Of a DNA stretch of 64,000 nucleotides, positions 11,801 to 20,269 are shown one piece after another. The position numbers and the translations under genes are program-made. The first letter of the stretch is position 1, and each line of letters opens with the position of its first letter. The notes under the pieces are model-generated. The model was not told the DNA's origin and ran no database searches. It saw only the letters and a list, made by a program, of their open reading frames with translations. Origin of the DNA: Anisus vortex (Eukaryota > Mollusca > Gastropoda > Planorbidae); contig OX421506.1 in the NCBI GenBank assembly GCA_949126835.1, positions 13,853,284-13,917,283 of the forward strand, in the 5' to 3' direction.

Positions 11801-14800
11801 GCAACACAGTCTCATACAGAATAGTATACGACTGCAAACACTTGATCCTGAATTTTGTAATTGGCATTGTAGAGAAATTAGTTGTTAATACATTAAATGT
11901 ACTTCTCTTGTGTTGTCTTAGGATCATCTTCTAATTTGACTGCGCATGACCTTCTTTCAAATGCAAATGAAGTGTCGGATAAATTTGAAAGGTACGATAA
12001 AATTTCGTCTTCAAGCATGTGCAAGTGTTCTTTCAAATAAATCATTATCGTAAAAAGCATTATCGTAATCCTTTTATCTGGTGTAATGCCATGTTCCTCA
12101 AAGAAAGCAAATAAGTTAAGCAACATGTACATTTTATTTACATCCAAATTTTTTATGCCAAAGTTAAAGTTTTATTTGGAATGATCCGATCTATTCAGAC
12201 AAATTAAGGTTTGTTACAAAAATATACTGGTCCTTGCAGTGATAAATTTTACTCATTAAAGATTTCAAAGATGTCAACAAAGTAAGTTATTTTCTGCAGT
12301 TCACCTTTATCGCCATAAAGTGCTTTGAACTGCGGTCTGGCTTTCTGATGTTAAAGTTAAAGAGTTCTGAGTTTATCACGAAGCTCAAAACACGTTTTTA
12401 AATTTTTCCTCTTGACAACCATCTGTCTTCAGTTTGAAATAGTAGTTCGGCGCATCCGACTGTTTTCGCAACTGTTTAAAGTAGGTATGTGATGGGGTTG
12501 GTGCGCTGATGTCATCACGCCGGGTACTCGAAATGAACAGAATAGAAATATACTTATTCTGTGCTCGTATGTGGATGTATCTGCATGTGGGTGAGCCCGC
12601 CTGTAGACTGATAAAATATGTATTTTCCGGTGGTCTTAGGCGACCCCCATGAAATGGTACTTTGACCCCTATTACGATTTAACATATAATGTTGGTATAT
12701 TCTTAAAACCATATTCTTTTAATTTCTGTAAAAAAAAATCAAGGTGAGGCAGCCCGATAAAAATAGATAAAACAAAAGTCATTTTTAATCTTATCAAGGG
12801 AGATAATAGTCCTGATTTTAAGTCTCTAGGGGAATGATTTTAGTAAACAATTTTTTTGCTATACAATTTGCATTTTAAAAAAGTTTATACCAGTAGGCCT
12901 ACCGGTACTCAAATTGATAAGAATAAGTCAAATGAACAATCAATTAATTAATGTTTTACATTATAAATATAATTTTTGAAACACCTTTTTAGCTACTAGT
13001 TTGTTTTCATTAGTACGCTTTTACTTCAATTAATAATATATCGTAGTTATAAATGATAAGCAAGTGAAATTTTTATAAAGCCTTATTTTTAAGGTTTGAA
13101 GACTATAAAGAAATAAGGAATTGTCTAGATTTAGACTTTAGACCAGGGATTGGCAACCTACGGCAAGCGTGTCAGACTTTTTACACAAAAATATTTTCAC
13201 ACAGAAGACTCCGCAGACTTCTATTAGAAATAGTTCCATAAGTTCTAAAGCAGGGTGACTTTTAGGCTTTTGGCACACTAAATGAATTAGAAATCCCACT
13301 TTGGCAGACTATTATCAAAATGTTGCCATTCCCAGGTCTAGACTAAAGAGTGCTGGTGCCAGGACACATCCCTGTTTGACCCCGCTACACACTAGGGGTG
13401 GGCTCTGAGGTGGCGCCATCGAAGAGTACTGTTCTGTAGATGTTGTTGTGGTCCTTGGCGACCCCATGAAATGGTCGTTCAACCCCCAAAGGGGTCGCGA
13501 CCCACAGGTTGGGAACCGCTGGTTTAAATGGATGCTTGAATATTTTAATTTAAATCAACACTTCAGAAGGTCAGCCAATGTAAAAAATAAATAAATCAGG
13601 ACTTTACTTTCTCTTTGTTGAATATCTTTCCATAATCCGTTCACACAGACTTTTAGAAGTGCTGAATTCACGTCATAGGCTATATTTCCTACATCTGACC
13701 AACCACAGAATTTGTCAGAAACACCATCAGAGTATATGTTCGAATAGACTGTGTACATGTTAAGAAAGAAAACAGTTCAATTACGTTCTTTACAAAAACG
13801 AAGTGTACATGTTGAGAAAGGAAACATTTAAATTACGTGTTTAAATTATTTAATAGACTGTTACATATTGAGAAAGGAAACAGTTCAATTACTTGTTCTA
13901 AAAAACGAAGTGTACACGTTGAGAAAGGAAATAGTTCAATTACTTGTTCTAGAAAACTAAGTGTACATGTTGAGAAAGGAAATAGTTCAATTACTTGTTT
14001 AAATTATTTAATAAACAGTGTAGCCAACATGTTGAGAAAGGAAACATTTCAATTAAGTGTGGAAAAACAAACGACTATGTACATGTAATGAAAAAATATA
14101 AAGTAAAATAACATAGATTTAACAAAATTGCCGCAAAATAAATGTCAAAACTAACTTACTCAACCATAAATCAACAAGATATTTTGTTGAAGCAATGACT
14201 TACCAGCATTGTTGTCTATTGTTACTGGATAGATCACGTGTGGAGAGACTTTAGCAGAACAGGCTAGAGCAGTAGCATCACGGCCTGGCAAGAATAAAAC
14301 ACTTTTTACTAATCCCTGCAAAATAACGTTATAAATAAGTTAAGGTACTTGTGATTAAGACTTGGTCACAAATGTAATCTTATGAATGCTTTTATGCTAA
14401 TTTATATAAAGGTTTCTGAAACTATAATTATTATTATTTTTTTTTTGGTAATTAAAGTAATTGTTATAGTTTACATTTTACGTGAATTTAACATTTTTGT
14501 AAGCCTATTGACAAGTCTTAAATATTATGCATGCATAAAGGTTGAAGTGTAAAACATTTCCGGTTCCATTCGTTCATTTGCTTTAAAGCATGTCTCTGTG
14601 CTGCGATACTGGTTGTACGAAAAGATGTAGTGGATTAAATTTTATTTCATTTCCAAAAGATGTTGCCGAAAGAAAACAAGGGATTGTGAATGTCAAACGT
14701 GAAGAATCACCTATTTATAATCCCAAATTAATTGCTTGATGCAAAAGAATTTTTGTTTTTTTTGTTTTTATGAATCTGCGGATTGTGTTTTTTTAATAAC

Positions 14801-17800
14801 CAAGGACGCAACTCTTGACTAATTTATTTTATAAACAAATCTAAAAATTAAAATTAACGCGACTAACACTTTGAGTATTAATTATCGCCTACTTACTTTT
14901 GATGTTAAAAACGTTATATATTTCTCAAAGACCAAGACTGGCCATCAAAGTTGAAATCACCAGCAAAAGCATATTTTTTGTTTACTAAAATGGCAGGAAA
15001 TAGCACCGGAAGTTCATGATCTCTTCCATTTGAAAAGGTCACGCCTCAGTAAGACTTGTCAATACAGAGAGATTGATGATGTGTATATACAACTTTAGAT
15101 AAAATGAATTATTTTATTTAAAGAAAATTTACAAACCTGAAAAAGTGATGAATGCAGAGAACATCGTCCTATTAAAAACGATGAATTTACTACTGACAAA
15201 ATATCCGGAAATACAAACTTCAGAAATTTTTCTCTTTTGAAATGACAATCCCATGTAACGGAAAGTACTGTGGATGCCATGCTGATTCCCAGCGTATGCC
15301 ATTTCCTATCTTGGTAACCAGGCGCCATCTTGAATGAGAACTTTCTTTGTTTGTACCTAAATATAATCCTGTCCTTGTACAACCCTATTGACATAAGTCT
15401 CGTTGGATTGTTCAGTTGAATTAGAGATAGTAAACATTGTTCTTTTTGAGATATGGAATTTTTTTTATAGGTTATGAAATACGAAAATTCATATGGAAAA
15501 TATAAACAGTTTTGAAAGACTGCGTTAGCGTTGAGGTGTATATGTTGAGCGTTGGGGGAAAATTGATATGCGTGCACATGACTTTGTCGATCGTAGACAA
15601 TGCTGACTCCTACAGGTAAATGTTGTGGCGAGGGCACAGCATACTCAAGAAGGTCCACCATAGGGATACCTGAATGTAAGAACAAAAGTAAACTGATAAT
15701 TACTGTATTGAAAACGCCAGCATTTTTTCTGACTAAAAATTCTATATCAAAGGTTGAATATGTAAGTAAAGTATCCCGTCGGACCAAATTAATCCATAGG
15801 GTCGGTGAAGCAGCGTTCACCACTTTCTGTGGCCGCGGTATACTAGGTGATTGTGTGGCCAGCGCTATGCTCACCCGCCTTTACTTTGCCCCAACTAAGG
15901 TCAGGCACCCATCAGAGTAGACTCAGGGGCATCCTCCAGACCTCATAGCATGCACCAGGATTCGAACCCAGGACTTTCGGTACGCCAGGAGAAAGGCCTT
16001 AAGGTTGAATATGAACTAGATTATATAAGTTAAGTTAAGTTTTTTTTTAAGTTGTTTATTTTAGCAAAGTAAGTAAGCATTAAGGTCAAATTTAATCCCA
16101 GGTTTTTAAACATATATTTGTGAGTTTCATCTATCAATTGTAATAAAACAGAAAATGAAATCTTTAAAATACATGTTATTGTGGTATAGCTGCAGCGCGC
16201 TCAAGTTGCCGTGCCGAAGGACTCAGTTTCAAATTCTGGTGTATGCGAGGATTTTTTCTTGGGTTCGGTTGCTCTTCTTTAGTCTACTCATCTCCGATGG
16301 GTATCTTATATTAATTTTATATTAATTAGTTGAGTGAAAGTAAAGGCGACTGGGCATTGTGCAGGCCACACAATCTAATAGTATGCCGCCGTCCCCGGAA
16401 AATCACGAGCGCTGCTTCACTAGCCCTATAAATCATATTGTCATGACCTGGGATAATGTTTATCCTTTGGTAGTAGACTTTGCAGGATTTTTTTTATTTC
16501 TAGGTTATTCAAATTTATACACGAACAGGTTTTCAAATATTTTCTTATCAAATCTGACTTTCTAGTTGACGCCATCTCTGATTGCTACATAAAAACTGTT
16601 ACATTACTCAAGTTATTATAAAAGTCGCCAAAAACCAGGGCCAGGTAGAAAATAATTGTCGACATTAATTAATACACATAGGTCTATAGCGAAAAATCTC
16701 CAAGGGTTTTAAAATGTCAAATCGTTCCTAAAATGATGCTACAGAGAATAATAAAACGTGTTTTGTTTTCAATACATTGTTTATGGTTTGAGTTTTTTTT
16801 ATCTGTCTCTCTTGTTATGTTTATATATCACTAATATATTTCGTTGAATAATGTTGTTTATTTCTGGTCACCCTTGAACCTGCTGGTGTTTTAAAAAAAT
16901 AACTAGTCCTTTAAAGTAACTAAATCATCCATTTTTACTTAAAAGGAAGTAGGCCTACGTATCTAGTTATATATGACAATAGAGTACAATTATTTGGTAA
17001 TATATATTCTTCACCATGGATGGATGATGTCCAGTGATATTTTTGAATTAAACATAATTCACAGACCCATAATAAACAGATTCCATATAGCACAAGAGTT
17101 TGTCACAAAATTTGTCAATCCTGTCTTTTTTTAGTAAATTTTTGTGTTTCCTTTTCATTATTTAATCACTGGGTGAGTTTAAGTTTCACTAATCTACTTC
17201 TTATCCTGTGTTTAAAAAAAAAAAGATTGCATAATCGGAAGATTATCTAAACCTATTCACCGCACCTATTGTAGGCCTAAATGAAAAAGCAGCAGATAAA
17301 TGACGTGTGTTATATAATTGTCTAGTCTAATTTTTGCAATTATTGTTTTCAATCAATAACCGTGACAACTGTTGACAATTAATATTCTACTATTAAAGTT
17401 ATTCTAATGTTTAAGTGAAAATTGTATATTTTATACTGTCTAATAGTGAAGTGTGTTTTAGATAAAATTTTAAATAAGTCTTAGGTGTAAATTTTTTTTT
17501 TTATGTTTGAAAGTGTGACGTAGTTTAGGGGGGGGGGCGAGATTTGTGACAGTTTGTAACAGGGAGGGGGGAGGGGGTTAAAACTGGTCAAAAATAGCGT
17601 GACGTACTTTATGGACAGTGCCTAATACCTTCTTGATCTAAAAGCAAGACTTGATTTAAATTGCCGCAAATACGATTACATTATTTCTACCTTCAAGTTA
17701 AAGGCAATAACTAGACTTAATATTTTAATAATTTTGAGCATATGTTTCAATTAATTTCATTAAAAAAATATTTCGTCAATCTCATTCAGTAATTTCTTCC

Positions 17801-19939
17801 TAAAAGAAGGAAGCAAGCTTTTGAATTAACAATAATTGTGAACTGTTTCTCTTTCTCTTTTTTTTTTCTCCATTGTTTACTTTGTTGATCGAGGCATACA
17901 TGACTGTAACAATGGCAATAAAAGTGTCACTGTATGACCGACATACTTTCTTCATCTCATGCTAAACAGACTTACTGTCGGGGACAAACTATGTCATCTG
18001 ACTGCGATATTGACTGAATGAGTTACAGAATAAAAGAGAAAGCAAGTTTAACTTTACTATGAACTAAACCAGTGGACTTCAAACGAATCCCTTGCATTGA
18101 ATAAAAAAAAAACCTTGCCACATAAAGTTGAAAGAATAAATAGAGGGCGGCCGTTAGAACAAAGTTAAGCTTAGAGAAACACTTTATTTAGCCCAATATG
18201 ATCTGTGCTGCTCAAGGGGAAAAACACTTACCTAGACATTTTTAACCTATATACAACCTATAGCCGCTATAGCCTATATATATATATATATTTACAAGCT
18301 AAATTGCCCGGCGTTGCCCGGGAGGGGGATACATAGGTCTATACCTATAGCCACAGATATAATTTTATAAACTACAATAAACAGAAAGCTAAAGCTATAA
18401 TAATTAAAAAAATATAATTATTATAATATATGTACTGAAAACATTAAGGCAAGTAACTTAAAATGAATAAGCTTATTGTATTCGGGTTAAAAATAGGCAT
18501 TTTTTTTTAAAGTTAGGACTATCCCTGACTGAGAGCCAGCATGTCTTAAATATATTTATTAGATTTTACTTACTGAAAACATTTTAGGAAAGCTTTAAGT
18601 CAAGAAATTCTTTACAGACTTTAAAAGAAAAGTAATATTAATAGAAAAATTAAAAAGTAGCCTGCCTATTGCTATTACAGAAAAAGGAAAAAGGAAGTTT
18701 ATAGTGGAGAATAGAATAATATGGTAGGTTTCAGTCGCTCAATAATTTAGATGCCTTTTAATTTTTTTTTATGTATGCCAGTGTTAATTCGGCCATTTTA
18801 GGCTACTAGGGTAAACTTATAAGAGTCTGCATTTTCCCAACAAATGCAAGTGATTGATCAGTCAATGTTTATATATAGCTCAGTGTTAAGAGCACTCATT
18901 AAAACAATATCAGTTCTAATATCAGGTCTCATTCGTATTATTCTCTAAGTTATGTACATCAGCAACAGTAAAAGAGAAAATAAATACAGGCTAGAGGCCT
19001 AACGAAATTCGGTTTCGGCGCCTAACGTATGCAAGTGGTCTTTTACCAGCGTGGTTTCGGATAAAAGTTGGCTTTCGGTTTGCTTTGGGCTTTGGCCGAA
19101 ACTGATATCGATTTTCGGTCATCGTTTGAATATCTATTTTAACTGTCTAAATTCAGACTTAAAAACGCTAGTGCTGAATCTATTACTCTGTTTATTGATA
19201 ACTTCATTTTGTTAAACTGTTGCGAATTAATAATAAAATATGTGTGAAGTAAAAAATTGAAGTTAATCATAAGATTTACGAATTATTTTATCACCCCAAA
19301 GACTGTCGAAAAATGGAGTGTGGGGTTACTGTGCAGTCTTTTAAAATCTATTGTTTGGTAATTTCGGTTTATCTTTCTGTTTCGGCTTCGTTTTAAACCG
19401 AAAGTCAATTTATAGCTTTAGGTATGGTTTCGGTTTCGGTCGGCCTCAAATACAAGCTAAGAAGATTGGCTGCTTCAGCATCTGATATATAAAAAAATTA
19501 CAGTCTCACAAAGAAGAAAAAAAAAGCCAAATAATGGATACCGGTTGAAGCTGAAAAAGAAACATTGGCGCCAGTCCGTCAAACTGAAAAGTTTGAGAAG
19601 CACTGCACTAAAACATTCAAATAGTATTGTCTTGAGCACCACTTGAAAATAAGTGATACAATAAATAAATATTAAGGAAAGAGAAACTAAAACCAGAGCG
19701 TTATTGACTGCGTACGGAAAATACAACACTTAAGCTCTAAAAATAGAGCAAACGGTCCATCTTATTGTAGTCTTTGCTAAAACTAATTTCAAAAAATGGG
19801 AAATATAAATTGATATAACATCACTAACCTGTACAAGGTTCCGGAAACAAGTGTACTTTGTCTAGCAAGGTGCTGATAAGTAGTAGAATACACAACGTAG
19901 ACCAACACTTTGGTAATAAATATGTTTTCTTGCTGAACT
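2585..19939 (-). CDS. TSPEAR: TSPEAR-like protein (TSPN domain plus EAR repeats), ten exons joined, initiator exon not found
   Basis: Exons, 5' to 3' on the minus strand: 19939-19829, 15669-15137, 14315-14204, 13748-13608, 7961-7817, 6461-6362, 5554-5368, 5078-4849, 4080-3893, 2843-2585. All have AG/GT borders and compatible phases; together they encode 667 residues and a stop, close to the roughly 670 of vertebrate TSPEAR. Order: hydrophobic leader (about 8-22), TSPN/laminin-G-like domain (about 35-235), linker, then EAR repeats (about 290-667) with the recurring W-(E/T)-x-F ... H-F-L-V-V-A-N ... S-x-I-Y-K-W pattern. EAR repeats are predicted to fold as a beta-propeller. In vertebrates TSPEAR is a secreted or cell-surface protein tied to hearing, hair follicle and tooth development; the snail role is unknown. 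No ATG lies upstream in frame before a stop at the first exon, so translation must start in a further exon to the right. The introns carry many transposons, but no frame is broken. Confidence 0.93.
2926..3150 (-). mobile_element. SINE copy, minus orientation, in last TSPEAR intron
   Basis: Starts with AGTACCCTTCGGACCAAATT and runs to GATTCGAA, the box B region. It lies between the last two TSPEAR exons. Confidence 0.75.
3300..3835. repeat. GC-richer dispersed-repeat-like block in TSPEAR intron
   Basis: This stretch is more GC-rich than its surroundings and has internal echoes: GGTATCAGTGGTTTACA resembles an earlier TATCGGTGGTTTACACACG, and two versions of a GCCCACCGGTG/GTCCACCCACCGATG motif occur. 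No coding frame is seen. It is probably a degraded element of unknown class. Confidence 0.4.
3893..4080 (-). CDS. TSPEAR: TSPEAR exon, EAR repeat
   Basis: The acceptor TTAACAAACAG precedes 4080 and the donor AACAG/GTAAAT follows 3893. It encodes TNGATDWEYFTINKEHFLVV, then a longer loop and STIFKLNRKKRAFTKYQDI. The loop with a Tyr-rich insert mirrors the equivalent vertebrate repeat (FLAVANSHSYDV, then YVINSVIYELN). Phases are 0 in and 2 out. Confidence 0.9.
4495..4750. repeat. Minisatellite, 15-18 bp unit (AACAATAAAAGAGACA type)
   Basis: About fifteen imperfect units rich in A and C on the plus strand. An apparent minus-strand frame of Phe, Tyr, Cys and Leu through it is a by-product of the repeat. 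Confidence 0.85.
4849..5078 (-). CDS. TSPEAR: TSPEAR exon, EAR repeats
   Basis: The acceptor TTTCTTTGCAG precedes 5078 and the donor GAG/GTTTCA follows 4849. It encodes SLIYKWSRRRKMFVHHQDLP, AYDWTYFNVDGYHFLVVANA and SVIYIWQEEKWIQFQTLE, matching successive EAR units of vertebrate TSPEAR (TSGAYDWEFFSVG, FLVVANTF). Phases are 1 in and 0 out. Confidence 0.92.
5135..5312. mobile_element. Short hAT-type MITE (GGGGTCGGCAACC termini)
   Basis: The left end GGGGTCGGCAACCTTCGG and right end AGGTTGCCGACCTCTTG are inverted. The interior has GCGTGCCAGACGTGGCACGC and TTGGCACGCTGAATGA, as in the longer family members at 37307-38428 and 48909-53226. It lies in a TSPEAR intron. Confidence 0.75.
5368..5554 (-). 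CDS. TSPEAR: TSPEAR exon, EAR repeats
   Basis: The acceptor TTTGTTTCCAG precedes 5554; the donor AAAG/GTCAGC follows 5368. It begins YFIAVANFG, continues STIFLWNKTARMFETYQNIL and ends NYYLAIANHAKG, so it spans the end of one EAR repeat and most of the next. Phases are 0 in and 1 out. No part of this exon makes a long open frame with its own start, so frame scans miss it. Confidence 0.9.
6362..6461 (-). CDS. TSPEAR: TSPEAR exon, EAR repeat
   Basis: The acceptor GTTGATAG precedes 6461 and the donor CAG/GTAAAG follows 6362. The exon encodes SSVYKWTRGRFKLYQSLPTF, then AQSFEYFVIQDQ, a textbook EAR unit (S-x-x-Y-K-W ... F-x-x-Y-Q-x-L-x-T). Phases are 2 in and 0 out. Confidence 0.9.
6717..6978. mobile_element. 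hAT-type MITE (CAGTGGTTCCCAACCT-type termini)
   Basis: The left end CAGTAATTCCCAAACTCCCT and right end CAGGTTGGGAACCGCTG form inverted repeats. Flanking 8-mers CTCTAAAA and CTCTATGA are a degraded target duplication (6 of 8). It carries one copy of the segment that is amplified as a 47-bp minisatellite in the related element at 10867. Confidence 0.75.
7817..7961 (-). CDS. TSPEAR: TSPEAR exon, first EAR region
   Basis: The acceptor TTTTCTACAG precedes 7961; the donor AATAG/GTATTTG follows 7817. It encodes RARIDYLVSYQIIGDGQ and then LDVEVFTIPGEGQFAVFAL, equivalent to vertebrate KERLDYVEEHQ ... LGIEVFRIPQVGLFVATA. Phases are 1 in and 2 out. Confidence 0.88.
7998..8848. repeat. 45-bp tandem array interrupted by an insertion
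   Basis: Units of the type GAATGTAATATTTCAATTAG ... TAGTAAAATGGGTTG occupy 7998-8152 and resume at 8778-8848. Between them is a 625-bp insertion, described as a probable solo LTR. Confidence 0.8.
8153..8777 (+). mobile_element. Probable solo LTR inserted in a tandem array
   Basis: A unique 625-bp segment splits the 45-bp array and is bordered on both sides by CAATT, which fits a 5-bp target duplication. Near its left edge is TGTTATGTG and near its right edge GTAATACA, so the element may be TG...CA with edge microhomology. Inside are a TATA-like TATAAATA (about 8387-8394) and AATAAA near 8608, in the order expected of an LTR promoter and polyadenylation site. No gag or pol sequence is nearby. 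The precise ends are ambiguous by a few bases. Confidence 0.55.
9190..9505. repeat. Minisatellite, about 43-bp unit, seven copies
   Basis: Unit of the type GGCTTAAACAGCTGCAGTCA TTCTTGAACTGGATGTCAGACAA. One unit is shortened to about 34 bp. It lies in the long TSPEAR intron between exons 13608 and 7961. Confidence 0.9.
9542..9860. mobile_element. hAT-type MITE (CAGGGGTCGGCAACCT family) holding a SINE 3' fragment
   Basis: Ends CAGGGGTCGGCAACCT and AGGTTGCCGAACCCTG are inverted repeats, flanked by ATCTAGAG and GTCTAGAG (7 of 8 matching). The left interior contains a SINE 3' piece (GATCAATTTGTTTCTTCGGG and TACTTTACTTACTTT). Confidence 0.85.
10429..10690 (+). mobile_element. tRNA-derived SINE copy, plus orientation
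   Basis: Best-preserved plus copy. It has GGTTCGAATCC-like box B (CAGGGTTCGAATCCTGGTGA), TGTCCCTGAGTTTACCCAGC, CTGACATTAGTGGGAGTAAA, and the tail GATACTTTACTTA. Confidence 0.85.
10959..11540. repeat. 47-bp minisatellite derived from hAT interior, about 12 copies
   Basis: Unit of the type TAACTGTAATGTGCTACTGT TATAAAATGTAATGTAAATATCTCATG, period 47 (for example starts at 11011 and 11058). The same segment occurs once in the related MITE at 6717-6978, so the array grew from transposon sequence. Confidence 0.92.
11685..12147 (-). pseudogene. hAT transposase relic, ZBED5/Buster-like C-terminus
   Basis: Two overlapping minus-strand frames (12147-11893 and 11927-11685) carry broken transposase. 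The second ends LIIKSKYRSRHVVKDDLRCV, which matches the C-terminal K-x-K-Y-R-x-R-L-x-V-x-x-D-L-R motif of ZBED5/SCAND3-type domesticated and active hAT transposases. The rest is too decayed to align. It sits inside the element at 10867-13521. Confidence 0.6.
13144..13335. mobile_element. hAT-type MITE nested in the 10867-13521 element
   Basis: Left end CAGGGATTGGCAACCTACGG and right end TGTTGCCATTCCCAG; the interior has TTGGCACACTAAATGAATTA as in other members. Flanks CTTTAGAC and GTCTAGAC are partly alike. Confidence 0.65.
13608..13748 (-). CDS. TSPEAR: TSPEAR exon, linker between TSPN and EAR repeats
   Basis: The acceptor is AACATGTACACAG before 13748 and the donor GAAA/GTAAAG follows 13608. 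The protein includes ALLKVCVNGLWKDIQQRE, matching the vertebrate LYLCVGNEWVSVLAAKE segment. Exit is phase 1, joining to the exon at 7961. The polypyrimidine tract and part of the exon edge are copied repeatedly in a tandem array just upstream (13752-14100), described separately. Confidence 0.87.
13752..14100. repeat. Tandem array copying a TSPEAR splice acceptor
   Basis: About five units of roughly 50 bp (AACATGTTGAGAAAGGAAAC-like plus AGTTCAATTACTTGTTC). The first unit contains the real acceptor of the exon starting at 13748. The copy at 13852-13875 repeats AATAGACTGTTACATATTGA, that is, the exon edge and an AG on the minus strand. Confidence 0.85.
14204..14315 (-). CDS. TSPEAR: TSPEAR exon, end of TSPN domain
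   Basis: The acceptor ATTTTGCAG precedes 14315 and a strong donor GTAAGT follows 14204. It encodes GLVKSVLFLPGRDATALAC, aligning with the vertebrate GLVRQLVLLPGSDATPRLC. Entry is phase 0 and exit is phase 1, both matching the neighbours. The exon is 112 bases and too short to stand out as an open frame on its own. Confidence 0.9.
14590..14739 (+). pseudogene. THAP-type zinc-finger relic, truncated
   Basis: A 49-codon plus-strand frame begins MSLCCDTGCTKRCSGLNF and continues ISFPKDVAERKQGIVNVKRE. The C-x(2-4)-C start, the F-x-x-F-P-K-D core and the (W/G)I-x-x-V-K-R-E segment match the first half of THAP domains; the conserved Trp is Gly here and a TGA removes the second Cys-His pair. It lies in a TSPEAR intron on the opposite strand. 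Most likely a remnant of a THAP-bearing (P-like) transposon or a processed gene. Confidence 0.7.
15137..15669 (-). CDS. TSPEAR: TSPEAR exon encoding most of the TSPN (laminin-G-like) domain
   Basis: The acceptor TTACATTCAG precedes 15669; the donor CAG/GTTTGTAAAT follows 15137. The 177 codons begin IPMVDLLEYAVPSPQHLP, aligning with the DILAEVVPS start of the vertebrate TSPN domain. Further landmarks are NCLYFPYEFSYFITYK (vertebrate CDLFPEEFSIVVTLR), the beta-strand RKWHTLGISMASTVLSVTWD, and FLIGRCSLHSSLF. The exon is read in phase 1 and ends on a complete codon. A SINE lies just upstream at 15767-15997 without entering the exon. Confidence 0.93.
15767..15997 (-). mobile_element. SINE copy, minus orientation
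   Basis: Runs from AGTATCCCGTCGGACCAAATT to CACCAGGATTCGAACCCAGG (box B on the minus strand). It ends about 100 bases upstream of a TSPEAR exon. Confidence 0.8.
16185..16445 (+). mobile_element. SINE copy, plus orientation, diverged
   Basis: Carries GCCGTGCCGAAGGACTCAGT, TTCAAATTCTGGTGTATGCG (decayed box B) and GCTGCTTCACTAGCCCTAT. A short duplicated TATATTAATTT is internal. Confidence 0.75.
17500..17620. mobile_element. G-rich short element (TGACGTA ... TGTCCAT type)
   Basis: Contains GTGACGTAGTTTAGGGGGGG, two further G tracts and AGCGTGACGTACTTTATGGA. A related piece at 22180-22285 has GTTGTCCATTAATTATGTCA and the same G tracts, so the two are copies of a dispersed family. Confidence 0.5.
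18995..19450. repeat. GGTTTCGG-rich dispersed element fragment
   Basis: Repeated TTCGGTTTCGG, CTTTCGGTTTGC, CCGAAACTGATATCGATTTTC and ending GGTTTCGGTTTCGGTCGGCC. It resembles the subterminal repeats of some hAT elements, but no clean ends were found. Confidence 0.4.
19675..19780. mobile_element. Partial palindromic MITE (right half)
   Basis: Ends CTCTAAAAATAGAGCAAACG GTCCATCTTATTGTAGTCTTTG; the left half is absent. It lies about 50 bases from a TSPEAR exon. Confidence 0.75.
19829..19939 (-). CDS. TSPEAR: TSPEAR exon with signal-peptide-like leader
   Basis: The acceptor TTCTACAG precedes 19939 and the donor GTTAGTG follows 19829. The exon encodes a stretch with CWSTLCILLLISTLL followed by LFPEPCT. 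The EPCT motif matches the start of the mature part of vertebrate TSPEAR (WEPCT), which supports the reading. The exon ends in phase 1, as the next exon requires. Upstream in frame there is a TAA and no ATG, so the start codon lies in an earlier exon. The exon sits between two copies of the palindromic MITE. Confidence 0.8.
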
Positions 19940-19976
19940 CTGTAGAAGTAAACAATATTTTAAATTATTGAAAATA

Positions 19977-20264
19977 TCAAAGATTATAATACGATGGACC
20001 ACTTGCTCTATTTTTAGAGCTGAACACTTTTATTTTCGTGCGCAGCCATGAACACTGTTTTTAATGACTCTTAAACTTCCCTAAAGGGTTCCGCTGTATA
20101 CAACTGTCAATTTTAATCTTAATTTTCCATTGAGAAAATCATAGCGAATTACTAAACCGGAAGTCTAGAGGACAGGGTGCGATTGGAAATTCAGAAACTA
20201 AGTGTTTCCAGTTATCAAATAGCAGAAATATTAAAGCAAACGGTCCATCTTATTAGTCTTTGGA
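19977..20264. mobile_element. Palindromic MITE, full copy
   Basis: Left end CAAAGATTATAATACGATGG, right end CCATCTTATTAGTCTTTG, with CTCTATTTTTAGAGC just inside. It is upstream of the TSPEAR leader exon. Confidence 0.85.
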
Positions 20265-20269
20265 AATGT

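Larger units (their letters stand above)
10867..13521. mobile_element. Degenerate 2.65-kb hAT element with 8-bp target duplication
   Basis: Termini CAGTGGTTCTCAACCTTTT and CAGGTTGGGAACCGCTG are inverted, with flanks GTTTAAAG (10859-10866) and GTTTAAAT (13522-13529). Near the left end is a 47-bp minisatellite; on the minus strand lies a broken transposase relic; a smaller MITE (13144-13335) is nested near the right end. It is in a TSPEAR intron and does not touch an exon. Confidence 0.8.
16450..19670. other. Large TSPEAR intron, mostly unannotatable
   Basis: No exon-like sequence was recognised. Contents: G-rich MITE-like piece at about 17500-17620 (GTGACGTAGTTTAGGGGGG and AGCGTGACGTACTTTATGGA), a short palindromic GCCCGGCGTTGCCCGGG at about 18307, and a GGTTTCGG-rich block at 18995-19450. 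Confidence 0.5.

Noticed and set aside
18300..18330. GCCCGGCGTTGCCCGGG palindrome as a regulatory site
   Set aside because: It looks like an edge of a dispersed repeat; a similar phrase (GCCCGTGGGGAAACCACGGG) sits at 49270 in a different context.
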